A stretch of DNA of 64,000 nucleotides from Robiginitalea sp. Its GTDB lineage: Bacteria; Bacteroidota; Bacteroidia; Flavobacteriales; Flavobacteriaceae. A model generated the notes under the pieces. The model was given only the letters and a program-made list of their open reading frames with translations. It ran no database searches and was not told the origin of the DNA. Positions 8,632 to 16,398 of this stretch are shown in pieces (the stretch's first letter is position 1; each line of letters begins with the position of its first letter). The stretch is taken from positions 27,322 through 91,321 of the forward strand of contig JAHECA010000013.1 of NCBI GenBank assembly GCA_024642005.1. The letters run 5' to 3'. The translations under genes were made by a program, and so were the position numbers.

Positions 8632-9264
8632 TCAGGAGGCCACATCGAGCTCCCGCAATTTTTCCAAGGCCTGGGTTTTAGAGTTTACGTCAAGCTTCAG
8701 GTAAATATTCTGAATATGGAAATTGATCGTGCTGGGGGTTACGAACAATTTGTCGGCAATCTTTTTATAGGTCATACCCTGCCCCAGGTAATCGATGATC
8801 TCATTTTCCCGCTCCGAGAAATTCCGGTACGATTTGCGGCGAAACATGGAGATCACCTGTCTGGCAATGTCGTTGCTCAGGGCCGCACCTTCGTTCTTGA
8901 CCGAATCGAGGGCCTGATGCAGGCGATCCATGCCAACAGGTTTGGTCAGGTACCCGGTGGCCCCCAGCTTAAATGATCGCTTGATGCATTCAAAGTCGTT
9001 TTCATCGCTGATCATCAATACTTTGGCCTGGGGATTGCACTTCCGGAACTCAGCAATGGCCTCGATCCCCGAACCGTCGGGCAGATGCACTTCAGACAAA
9101 ATGATGTCGGGAACGACGAGCGGATAGTCGTCGAGGGCCTCGCCAACCGAGGTGTAGATGCCCGCCAGGGAGTAATCCCTAAAGGTGCTGAAGTAATACG
9201 GGTAGGCCTCCAGAAAGCGGGAATCGCCATCTATGACCATAACGTTTAGTGTAGCAGTTTTCAT
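8632..9264 (-). CDS. Orphan LuxR/NarL-type response regulator with Glu in place of the phospho-acceptor Asp
   Basis: This 210-residue protein has a receiver domain (about 1-120) and a LuxR-type helix-turn-helix (about 145-205; 'FSERENEIIDYLGQGMTYKK', 'VTPSTINFHIQNIYLKL'). In the receiver, the usual 'DIVLMDxxLPxxxG' reads 'DIILSEVHLPDGSG', so the phosphorylated Asp is Glu. The N-terminal acidic pair is 'DG' rather than 'DD'. The switch Lys (LTKPV) and Ser (MISDE) remain. A Glu there can mimic phosphorylation, so this may be a constitutive or ligand-gated regulator. No histidine kinase is adjacent. I chose the ATG at 9264 over a GTG at 9270. Two ATACAACCC repeats lie just upstream. Confidence 0.9.
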   Translation of the reverse strand: MKTATLNVMVIDGDSRFLEAYPYYFSTFRDYSLAGIYTSVGEALDDYPLVVPDIILSEVHLPDGSGIEAIAEFRKCNPQAKVLMISDENDFECIKRSFKLGATGYLTKPVGMDRLHQALDSVKNEGAALSNDIARQVISMFRRKSYRNFSERENEIIDYLGQGMTYKKIADKLFVTPSTINFHIQNIYLKLDVNSKTQALEKLRELDVAS

Positions 9265-9277
9265 AGGCACAGAATTT

Positions 9278-9300
9278 GGGTTGTATCATTAGGGTTGTAT
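9278..9300 (-). promoter_or_regulatory. Paired ATACAACCC leader motif of the response regulator gene
   Basis: Two copies of ATACAACCC (minus strand; 9278-9286 and 9292-9300) lie 14 bases apart, 14 bases before the ATG. The same motif, also doubled, precedes the PorP/SprF gene, and variants precede two other minus-strand ORFs in this block. It may be an operator, an initially transcribed sequence or a translation element. Confidence 0.45.
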
Positions 9301-9560
9301 GGTTCGGTGCAAATTGAAGACAGGACTGCCCCAGGCCAACCGTTAAAGTGCTGGCAATGAACACACAACGATTTGACACGTTTCCTGCCGGAAGGGTGTA
9401 GCATCCCTGGGCATCCCGCGAACGGCATGCTTTTGAAACGCAGAATCGCTATGTAAACTGGATAGGAGCCTGACTGGGTTCCGAGCCTGTAGTTTTTACC
9501 TACAGGGTAGGCAGCGTTTCATCGGGTGCACATCCCATTTACGCGCTGGCCACCTGGGTC

Positions 9561-9662
9561 TCAAAAGGAAAGGCCGGATAGTCGACAAATGGTCTGCTGA
9601 AGATCGGCAAGGGGTCTGCCTGCAGACAGGCCATGCTTTCGGGGGTAAAAGTAGGTCGTCAT
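9561..9662 (-). CDS. Possible small protein, 33 residues
   Basis: The ORF begins MTTYFYPRKHGLSAGRP and ends GLSF. It has no membrane segment or recognisable motif. The reason to list it is its position: the ATG follows a leader with ACAACCCAAAT and a second ACCCCAAAT, matching the leaders of its larger neighbours on the same strand. It could be a leader peptide, a remnant or chance. Confidence 0.25.
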   Translation of the reverse strand: MTTYFYPRKHGLSAGRPLADLQQTICRLSGLSF

Positions 9663-9842
9663 GATTTTAAGATTTGGGGTTCTGATTTGGGTTGTAATGT
9701 ATCTTGAGCCAAAGTAAGAACTCCGGGCGGTCCATCCCAGCAAATGCAGGAATTTTCGACATAATGCACGTAGGGTATGCATTTGGTCGGAATTCCAGTC
9801 AAAAACAGACCAGGCGGTTTGTAAAAAGGCCGTAAACGAAAC

Positions 9843-9870
9843 AAGCCATCTGCCTTTAGACAGATGGCTT
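9843..9870 (-). terminator. Hairpin terminator downstream of the PorP/SprF gene
   Basis: AAGCCATCTG and CAGATGGCTT form a perfect 10-bp stem with an 8-base loop. Read on the minus strand it is followed by TTGTTTCGTTT, a moderately T-rich tail, about 140 bases after the PorP/SprF stop. Confidence 0.5.
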
Positions 9871-9880
9871 AGTTCATCAG

Positions 9881-10000
9881 TAGCTGCGGGCGCCCACTCC
9901 GGAAGGAGCCCGCCTGGGCGGAGGGCGGTGCGGGCAATTCTTGGGGCGAACCCGGCACCGTCCCGGTTTAGGCGGTCCGGAGTGGCGTTCCCGTAGCTGG
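9881..10000. repeat. Imperfect inverted repeat of about 24-bp arms
   Basis: CCACTCCGGA (9894-9903) is perfectly matched by TCCGGAGTGG (9976-9985). The homology extends outward imperfectly through TAGCTGCGGGC on one side and the reverse of CAGCTACGGGA on the other. The GC-rich interior can fold further. It lies just past the PorP/SprF stop and may be a 3' UTR structure or a small palindromic mobile element. Confidence 0.5.
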
Positions 10001-10007
10001 CAGAAGG

Positions 10008-11666
10008 TTACTGGTCCTGGTACGATACATCGGCAGTAGCTACGGGGTTGTAGACCTGCATGATCCACTTTTCGTCCCCGTACTGCCCACCCAGGTTAGA
10101 TACATAGGCGTTGTCAGCATCCTTCTTCGAATTAAAATCGGCCAGATATACGTAATACAACCCGTTCTCTGTGTTATAGAATTGCTTTGCTTCCAACCCT
10201 TTCTCCTTCAGCTTTTTCATAAAAGCGTCCAGGTACGTCTTGTTTGAATACACATTCGCAATCAGGTAATAACCAGATGATACCCCAACGACATCCGACC
10301 GATTTTTTGCTTTGATGGGTAATTCTTTAAACTCCCGCTTGGCAGCGGGGATATTGTTCTCCGGCTTAACAGGCTTCGGGCTTTCTGCCGTGGCCACCGC
10401 CGTCTGGACAGCCCTGCGGCCCAGGGCCGGGGAAGGGACTGCAGGATCGTTCTGTTGCCGCATCTCGCTGCGGATTGTGCGTACCAGGTTCTCGAATTTC
10501 TGTTCAAACAGGGCGGTACGAACCTGTTCGATGGAATCCTGACGGTACAGAATTTCGTCCAGGATCAGGCGGTTCTCGTAGGCCAGCGATTGTTCGCTCA
10601 CCATCCGTTCTGCATCGTTTTGGGCGCGCATTTCCAGAATCTGCTCTTCGTAGTTGCGTACGATATCGTCTATTTGCTTGTCCTGGCTGTTGGAAGCGAC
10701 CCGGTACACCGTACCGTTTTCTTCCTTAAAGGTATAGGCCAGCGAAAGTTCGTGGTTCCACCCCAGGTTGGCCGCATCGTCAGTTATGTTCTTCTCCATC
10801 AGATAGCCGAGGGAAAGCTTCTGGCTCAGGTTAAACCCAAGCCCCATAGACAGGCCGTACGAATCGTCGTAGGAAGTCTGGATCCACCCGTAATTGGGCA
10901 GGTCGAGCAAGAGCGAACCGATATAGGTAAAGCGATCCTGCACATCTTTTCCCATCTGCACCAGCGGCATAAGCCTGCCATCTTCAAAAAGGCCGCTGGT
11001 TGCCTTAAACTCGTGCGTGTACTGTAGGGCAGCCTGCAGGTTCTGTGCGTCAAAGCCCGTAACCAGCTCATTGGTGGTCTGATTGTATTTGATCAGTTCG
11101 CGCCCGTACAGGGCGATGTCGAAGCGGCCCAATGACAGGGCAACTCCCGGCTGTACCGCAATCTGGCTCTGCTTGCTGGCCTCCTCAAGGGTCGGGTCGG
11201 TTTCCGGCGTCACAATCCGGTTCCGGTCCAGGCCCTGGCTAATATAAGTGATGTTGGTGCCGAAGGTGAGCTTGCTTTTATCGCCCAGCCTTACAGCAGT
11301 AGCGTAGTTTGCATTGAACCCGAATTCCTGCATTACCCCTTCCCACTGGCCGTAAAGGCCGATGCCAAGGGCGGTACGCTCATTGAGTTTGTTGCTGAAG
11401 CCCAGGAAGTAGTTCTGCACATTATCTTCGAAGGCGGCGTACTGGTTGCGGTGCAGGATGTTCAGGTACGACTTGTTTTCACGTACCAGAGAAAAGGTCG
11501 GGTTAATCAGGAACCGGTTATAGACCAGCTGGTTGTGAAAAGGGCTCTTCACCTGAGCGGGTTCCTCAGGCTGCGCCTGCTGGCTCCTGGCGGGCGCCGC
11601 CCCGGCCGCGAGAGCCAGGAGGAGCGCAAGCGCCATGTTTTTATAATTTAAATCGTAGGCTTTCAT
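10008..11666 (-). CDS. PorP/SprF family type IX secretion/gliding membrane protein with coiled-coil and SPOR-like C terminus
   Basis: The 552-residue product has a signal peptide ending 'APARSQQ', then a PorP/SprF-type outer-membrane barrel (about 40-340). Typical motifs are 'FHNQLVYNRFLINPTFSLVR', 'ERTALGIGLYGQWEGV' and 'LSLGYLME'. PorP/SprF proteins partner with T9SS cargo or the gliding machinery and are usually about 300-350 residues. Here a charged coiled coil (about 355-420), a linker and a SPOR-like module (about 460-535; 'YYLIANVYSNKTYLDAF') are added. SPOR domains bind peptidoglycan, so this version may anchor to the wall. It lies 93 bases downstream of the PD40/TPR gene, probably in one transcript. 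Doubled ATACAACCC sits directly before the ATG. Confidence 0.87.
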   Translation of the reverse strand: MKAYDLNYKNMALALLLALAAGAAPARSQQAQPEEPAQVKSPFHNQLVYNRFLINPTFSLVRENKSYLNILHRNQYAAFEDNVQNYFLGFSNKLNERTALGIGLYGQWEGVMQEFGFNANYATAVRLGDKSKLTFGTNITYISQGLDRNRIVTPETDPTLEEASKQSQIAVQPGVALSLGRFDIALYGRELIKYNQTTNELVTGFDAQNLQAALQYTHEFKATSGLFEDGRLMPLVQMGKDVQDRFTYIGSLLLDLPNYGWIQTSYDDSYGLSMGLGFNLSQKLSLGYLMEKNITDDAANLGWNHELSLAYTFKEENGTVYRVASNSQDKQIDDIVRNYEEQILEMRAQNDAERMVSEQSLAYENRLILDEILYRQDSIEQVRTALFEQKFENLVRTIRSEMRQQNDPAVPSPALGRRAVQTAVATAESPKPVKPENNIPAAKREFKELPIKAKNRSDVVGVSSGYYLIANVYSNKTYLDAFMKKLKEKGLEAKQFYNTENGLYYVYLADFNSKKDADNAYVSNLGGQYGDEKWIMQVYNPVATADVSYQDQ

Positions 11667-11667
11667 G

Positions 11668-11689
11668 GGGTTGTATCTTGGGGTTGTAT
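11668..11689 (-). promoter_or_regulatory. Paired ATACAACCC leader motif of the PorP/SprF gene
   Basis: Two copies of ATACAACCC (minus strand; 11681-11689 and 11668-11676) are spaced 13 bases apart. The second, extended by one C, abuts the ATG, so no Shine-Dalgarno sequence fits. Compare the pair before the response regulator gene. Confidence 0.45.
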
Positions 11690-11759
11690 GAAAGGGTGTT
11701 ATCGCTGCGGAGAGCCCGCAGGTACGAACAGCATACGATGGGGTTCGGGGTTTTAAAGA

Positions 11760-13037
11760 CTAGTCTTCGAACAGCGTATTGGTGTAGGACGCCTCAGGCT
11801 GTACCGAAAGAATCTCCATAAATTCATACCGGTTCTGTGCCAGGCTGCCTTTATTGGTGTCGTAGTAGGAGAAGACCAGTTCGCGCAATTCCTGTCCGGG
11901 CATATCGCGGTTCGACATGACATAGGCCATGCCTTTGTCGGTCTGCAGGTTCAATGCAAATTCGTCTTCCCGGCTGTTAAAAGGGCTGCCAATGTTAACC
12001 GCCAGTCCAATGCTGCGGTTGGCCACCCGGGCGGCATACAAATCGAGCCCGCCGTATCCGTCGTGTCCGTCAGAGGCAAAAAAGAGGATGTCGTTGCCCA
12101 CCAGACTGGGATACATGTCATTCTTGCGGGTATTGATCTTCTCACCCAGGTTGCGGGCAATCCCGGTGGTGCCGTCGGCACGTATATCGGCCACATACAG
12201 GTCGTATTTGCCAAAGGTGCCGGGCATGTCAGAGGCAAAGTACAGGCGCCTTCCGTCGGCCGAAACAGCCGGATGCATGGCAGAGGCGTGTTTCGGAGCC
12301 ACGGCTACCTCATGTACGTTGGCCCATTCCCCGTTGATTCGTTCAGCTTTGTAAATCTTGTGGACCAGCTGTTTTTTGCTGAAAATTCCATAAAGGGGTT
12401 GTACAAAGACTGCTTTGCTGAAATAGGCGGTACGCCCGTCGGCCGTAACAGCCACCGGAGGGAGATACGCATTCTGGGCAGCGTTCCTTTCGGACTCCAT
12501 CTGCACCAGATCTGCTTCGGATAAGGCCCGCAGGGCATTTAGGCCTTCCGTATCCCGCAGGTGACCAGAACGGCCGAAGTCGGGCATATGATAATTTTCC
12601 GCCAGAGACCGGGTGAGCTCCACGGCATGGGAGCTGCGCTCGATCTGATAATCTTCACGGATCTTTGAAAACCAGTCGCGGTGGGCAGCCACTTCTGTAT
12701 TGTCTACGATGCCGGCATTGTGCAGAGCGTACTGGTACCTTTCCTGATAGCTTGCAGGCACCTGGTCGGGGCCGCTGAGGTCAATCAGTTTCTGGTACCA
12801 GAAGGCAGCGGTCTGGTAATTTTCTGTCAGGAAATTGACATTTCCCAGGTCTTCATAGATTTCCTGTTCCGAATACCCCAGCTTTACCAGCTTCAGGTAA
12901 TCGTCAATTCGTTTTTCGGCTTCCAGCCTGGTGGCCAGTTCCGAAGCGGAAGCGCTTTGCTTTTGAGCCTGCATGGAAAGCGACACCAGCAAGCAGAGGC
13001 TGCCGAGGATTGTTTTAATGGGGTTCAGGGTGTTCAT
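11760..13037 (-). CDS. TPR/PD40 beta-propeller protein, PorE-like but without OmpA domain
   Basis: The 425-residue product has a signal peptide (ending 'LSMQAQ'), a TPR-like helical region (about 30-110; 'EDLGNVNFLTENYQTAAFWY') and WD40-like PD40 repeats ('VSADGRRLYFASDMPGTFGK', 'NDILFFASDGHDGYGG', 'SREDEFALNLQT'). This is the front part of the PorE-like lipoproteins paired with PorP in the T9SS, but the usual C-terminal OmpA peptidoglycan-binding domain is absent. The next gene carries a SPOR-like domain instead, which may supply wall attachment. The leader has ACCCCAAATCTGTG before the ATG, similar to the response regulator's. Confidence 0.82.
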   Translation of the reverse strand: MNTLNPIKTILGSLCLLVSLSMQAQKQSASASELATRLEAEKRIDDYLKLVKLGYSEQEIYEDLGNVNFLTENYQTAAFWYQKLIDLSGPDQVPASYQERYQYALHNAGIVDNTEVAAHRDWFSKIREDYQIERSSHAVELTRSLAENYHMPDFGRSGHLRDTEGLNALRALSEADLVQMESERNAAQNAYLPPVAVTADGRTAYFSKAVFVQPLYGIFSKKQLVHKIYKAERINGEWANVHEVAVAPKHASAMHPAVSADGRRLYFASDMPGTFGKYDLYVADIRADGTTGIARNLGEKINTRKNDMYPSLVGNDILFFASDGHDGYGGLDLYAARVANRSIGLAVNIGSPFNSREDEFALNLQTDKGMAYVMSNRDMPGQELRELVFSYYDTNKGSLAQNRYEFMEILSVQPEASYTNTLFED

Positions 13038-13391
13038 AACACACAGATTTGGGGTTTGTTGAAGCCAAATTTCAAAAGAGTACGCCGCCCAGGGTTAATA
13101 ATTTTTCATAGGTTTTGATGTTTTACTGATGATTTTTTGTTAAAATTTGAAATTTTACCTATGTATTTTTATCAGTTTCGGGAAAAGGCCCTGTTTCACC
13201 GGTAAACGGCCAGGGTCCTTTTCAATGCCATCACTTTTTGTTTTTCCTACCTGCAGTTAAACCTGAAAATCCTGCTTTTCGTCGACTGCCTAGGTACTCA
13301 TTTCAAGTCGGAAGGGCATGCTATCTGCCTGCCTGACCCAGGTCATTGCCCGGCAGTTGTCCCCGTCGCTACCTTCACGAGAAACTGCAAG
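13038..13391. other. Divergent intergenic region with a palindrome
   Basis: The 354 bases lie between the minus-strand T9SS-like block and the plus-strand lipoprotein gene. It is AT-rich from 13095 to 13180 and holds a perfect palindrome, TAAAATTT-G-AAATTTTA (13141-13157), a plausible operator or curved promoter DNA. Beyond 13200 I see no gene or RNA. Confidence 0.5.
13141..13157. promoter_or_regulatory. 8-1-8 AT palindrome, possible operator
   Basis: TAAAATTT and AAATTTTA flank a single G in the region between divergent transcription units. Its symmetry is what a dimeric regulator site would show, but in AT-rich DNA such palindromes also arise by chance. Confidence 0.3.
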
Positions 13392-13793
13392 ATGGGAACT
13401 CGCTCCCTTTACCGGGCCGCCGGATTATTCCTGCTTTATGTGCTGCTCCTGCTATTTGCCAGCTGCGGCCCCGTGGTCTATACTTCCCATGCCGGGCCAC
13501 CTCCCCCGCCCTGGTTTTACCCACACCGGGTTGAAGTGGTGCGCTACGTGTATTTCCCGGAGCTCCGGGTGTATTTTGACCTGAGAACCCACTCCTACCT
13601 CTATCTCGAAGGCTCTGTCTGGACCCGCAACCGCGAGCTGCCGTCGCGCTACCGGCACCCCGACCTAAACAGATACCGGTACCAACGAATCCGCGGGTAC
13701 GAGCAGGACGACATCAAGCCCTACGACGACCAGTCGCGCCGCAACAGCGGGCGAAGCAACCGCACCCGCGACGGGGGGCGCATCCAGCATTAA
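13392..13793 (+). CDS. Small Tyr/Arg-rich lipoprotein, unknown function
   Basis: The 133-residue product has a signal with lipobox ('LLLFASCG', Cys about 25), a proline-rich stretch, then a segment rich in Tyr, Arg and Pro ('VEVVRYVYFPELRVYFDLRT', 'YLYLEGSVWTRN'). The tail is strongly basic and low-complexity. It resembles small flavobacterial lipoproteins with a single 'YYYyPe' beta-hairpin module, for which no role is known. It ends 52 bases before the L,D-transpeptidase ATG and is probably co-transcribed with it, suggesting an envelope role. Confidence 0.72.
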   Translation: MGTRSLYRAAGLFLLYVLLLLFASCGPVVYTSHAGPPPPPWFYPHRVEVVRYVYFPELRVYFDLRTHSYLYLEGSVWTRNRELPSRYRHPDLNRYRYQRIRGYEQDDIKPYDDQSRRNSGRSNRTRDGGRIQH

Positions 13794-13845
13794 GGCCAAA
13801 CCCAGATCTCTGGCACCTGCTGTGCTTTACCCAATACTCCGACCA

Positions 13846-14826
13846 ATGACCCCTTTGTTCAGACCTGGCACATCGGAAGTACCTGTCCGCTTCTGGATAG
13901 GGGTGCTGCTGATTCTGGTTGCGTGCCGGAGGGGGGCGCAGGAACCCCCTGAGACCGAAACCCCTCAGGCTGAGGCGCAAGTTGTTGTCGAGATACCCCG
14001 GGCGGTAACCATAGGGCACTATTTCGAGTTTATGGATTCCCTGGTGGCCGCCTGTCAGGTACGCCTCGCCTATCCGATTTCGGAGCACCTTCTGGTACAT
14101 GCCAACCCCTGGATAATGGATACCCTTGCGGCCTCTGACTATTACCGGCGCATGGCCCGCGATTCATTTGTATACGACCAGCGGCAACAGGTAGCACTGC
14201 CCGCCGGCAGCCGGCTGCTCCTGCCTGATCCTGCCCGGGCTTTTCAGCTTCAAGAGTATCTGAATGCCCTTCGGCTCGATATCAACATCCCGGAATTTAC
14301 CCTGCGTATTTATGAAGACAGCACGGAAGTATTCGCTTTTCCCATAAGAGTAGGCCAGAACCGGACCCGGTTTCTCGTAATGAGCGGGATAGAGACCGAC
14401 CTGCGCACCCACCCCGGAATTGGGCGCATCATCCGACATGAAAAGAACCCGGTTTTTTATAACCCGGTAGACGGCAAGCGGTACTCCAGCACCCGGCGCG
14501 ACGACGGCCGGCGTACACTGATGCCCCGTATTCCCTGGCTGGAAACCGAGATCGACGGCCAGCGGAACGGGCAGCTCATACACCCCACCACAAATCCGGA
14601 AACCCTGGGCAGGGCCTATTCAAATGGGTGTATCGGCACCGAAGAAGCCGCCGCCTGGATCATTTATTACCACGCCCCCCTGGGAACCCGGATACAAATA
14701 CGGTATGAACTGGACTTGCCCGATGGTACAACCGGTCACACCCGTTTAAGGGATATCTATGGATGGGATAAAACTCCTGAGAAAGGTCAGCAGCTCAGGA
14801 AGGTGCCGAACCCCGGCCCGAACTAG
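13846..14826 (+). CDS. L,D-transpeptidase (YkuD family) lipoprotein
   Basis: This 326-residue protein begins with a signal and lipobox-like 'ILVACRR'. The catalytic YkuD domain (about 145-290) contains 'LRIYEDSTEVFAFPIRVGQN', 'HPTTNPE' and the active-site motif 'YSNGCIGTEEAAAW' with the catalytic Cys. Such enzymes make 3-3 cross-links in peptidoglycan or attach proteins to it. An in-frame GTG at 13822 is a weaker start. The last four bases (CTAG) are shared with the stop of the converging gene. Confidence 0.87.
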   Translation: MTPLFRPGTSEVPVRFWIGVLLILVACRRGAQEPPETETPQAEAQVVVEIPRAVTIGHYFEFMDSLVAACQVRLAYPISEHLLVHANPWIMDTLAASDYYRRMARDSFVYDQRQQVALPAGSRLLLPDPARAFQLQEYLNALRLDINIPEFTLRIYEDSTEVFAFPIRVGQNRTRFLVMSGIETDLRTHPGIGRIIRHEKNPVFYNPVDGKRYSSTRRDDGRRTLMPRIPWLETEIDGQRNGQLIHPTTNPETLGRAYSNGCIGTEEAAAWIIYYHAPLGTRIQIRYELDLPDGTTGHTRLRDIYGWDKTPEKGQQLRKVPNPGPN

Positions 14827-15818
14827 TCAGGCTTTGCCACTGACACCAAATAGGCCTGCCGCGCTGCCCGGGCCGTCTTGTGGACGCCGGTATGGCTCCA
14901 TCCCGGGGGCATGAACACATAGCGAATTTTATTCCAGAACCCTGGTGCGCGCACCACATCGCGGAACAGGGCGACGAATTCCCCGAAATACACATCAAGG
15001 AAGTTGCCTGAATCTACGCCTCGGGTAATTCCGTATTCCACGGGTACCGGCCCCTGTTCTTCCTGGTAAGTCCCGAAAACACGATCCCAGATATTGAGCA
15101 GGTTGCAATAATTGGTATCCATATAAAGCGGGTTGCGGGCGTGGTGTACCCGGTGGTGGGAAGGAGTCAGGATAAACCGGCCCACCCATCCGAAACGCGC
15201 GTCGCGCACCAAATTCTCCCCTACGTGTATAAAGGCCCCATAGGTGCCGTCTATAAACATAATGATAAAGAGCATTTCGGGGGGAACCCCAAGCAGGATA
15301 CAGGTAGTGGTGCGGATGACATCGGCATAGGGGCCCTCCAGGAAAAAGTGGGCGTAGGTAACCGTCAGGTTCATATCTTCCGGGGCGTGGTGGGTACTGT
15401 GCAGGCACCAGAACAACCGTACCTTGTGCGCCAGGAAGTGATAGATGAAGTGCCCGAACTCCCAGACCACATAACCGTATAAGAAGCCATACCAGGCCAT
15501 GGGCGCTTTAAAAAGTGCCAGCGGCTGGAATAATCCGATGCAATAGGCCACCATGGCAATGGAAATAAAGCGACCTACGATGCGGTTGAAGACATAAATC
15601 AGGAAATTGACCTTATATACGCGGGCCTGGGGCTTCTTGTAAAAAATACCCAGGGCCAGTTCGAGGAGTACCAGCAAGGGGATGATGGGCACGATAAAGG
15701 CTGTTATGCCCTCATAGGTGCGAAAGGCCTCGAAATCGCCGGCCTGCAATATTTCCAGGGCCCGGGAGATGCCCAGAAAGCCGATGATTTCATCCAGAAG
15801 AGTCTGTAGTATTTCCAT
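14823..15818 (-). CDS. Sterol desaturase / fatty acid hydroxylase family membrane protein
   Basis: The 331-residue protein has several hydrophobic segments (about 35-60, 80-110, 115-135) and the His clusters of the di-iron hydroxylase superfamily: 'HFIYHFLAHK', 'HSTHHAPE' and 'HRVHHARN'. These act on lipid or sterol-like substrates in the inner membrane. The ORF fits the family's usual length. A -7-like TATCTTTC lies about 20 bases upstream. The substrate is unknown; relatives in Bacteroidota are often annotated simply as sterol desaturase. Confidence 0.9.
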   Translation of the reverse strand: MEILQTLLDEIIGFLGISRALEILQAGDFEAFRTYEGITAFIVPIIPLLVLLELALGIFYKKPQARVYKVNFLIYVFNRIVGRFISIAMVAYCIGLFQPLALFKAPMAWYGFLYGYVVWEFGHFIYHFLAHKVRLFWCLHSTHHAPEDMNLTVTYAHFFLEGPYADVIRTTTCILLGVPPEMLFIIMFIDGTYGAFIHVGENLVRDARFGWVGRFILTPSHHRVHHARNPLYMDTNYCNLLNIWDRVFGTYQEEQGPVPVEYGITRGVDSGNFLDVYFGEFVALFRDVVRAPGFWNKIRYVFMPPGWSHTGVHKTARAARQAYLVSVAKPD

Positions 15819-16011
15819 GGCAGTTATCTTGGAGGAAAGATAAAAAAATATCCAGGCGCCCTGCAGCCTTCCTAATCCCTTTTCCTACCTGCTCCGGTAG
15901 AATCCACAAAGGGCTGTTCGCCCGACAAAATGACTTTGGTCAGCCCTCAGGTCGCAGGTATCTGCGTTCTTTGCAGTGATGAGTCCGAACCGTTAACCCA
16001 AAAAACTAATA

Positions 16012-16398
16012 ATGGAATACTACTTCAGCAAAACACTGCAACAGCCTTTTGATGCCGTGGTCGAAAAAGTGACCGAGGAACTAAAAAAGGAACAGTTTGG
16101 CGTTCTGACCCAGATCAACGTGCAAGAAACGCTCAAAAAGAAAATTGATGTAGACTTCAAACCCTACCTTATTTTAGGTGCCTGCAACCCGCATTACGCC
16201 TATAAAGCCCTGAGTGCCGAAGACAAGATAGGCACCATGCTGCCTTGCAATGTAATCGTGCAACAGGTAAACCCGACCACGGTCGAAGTGGCGGCCATTA
16301 ACCCCATTGCCTCCATGCAGGCCGTAAAGAATGAGGCCCTCGGGGAAATTGCGCAGGATGTTACCGAGAAGCTGAAGCGGGTGGTGAGCAATTTGTAG
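16012..16398 (+). CDS. DUF302 domain protein, cytosolic
   Basis: The 128-residue protein is a single DUF302 domain: 'FDAVVEKVTEELKKEQFGVL', 'FKPYLILGACNPHYAYKALS', 'GTMLPCNVIVQQVNPTTVEV'. There is no signal peptide. DUF302 proteins have a TBP-like fold and no settled biochemical role; members often occur near thiol or redox genes. The next gene on the other strand, with which it converges, carries two more DUF302 copies. Confidence 0.88.
   Translation: MEYYFSKTLQQPFDAVVEKVTEELKKEQFGVLTQINVQETLKKKIDVDFKPYLILGACNPHYAYKALSAEDKIGTMLPCNVIVQQVNPTTVEVAAINPIASMQAVKNEALGEIAQDVTEKLKRVVSNL

Larger units (their letters stand above)
9301..10007. other. Long gene-poor region between the PorP/SprF and regulator genes
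   Basis: About 700 bases contain no ordinary gene. Visible structure includes a CCTGTAG/CTACAGG hairpin (9486-9506), a possible 33-codon ORF on the minus strand with its own ACAACCC leader (about 9690), a 10-bp stem hairpin (9843-9870) and a longer inverted repeat (9881-10000). The region may be a leader or 3' region of the minus-strand block, or the relic of a lost gene. Confidence 0.5.

Noticed and set aside
8632..9264. PorX, the T9SS response regulator
   Set aside because: PorX has a receiver plus a long alkaline-phosphatase-like domain. This protein is a short receiver/LuxR regulator.
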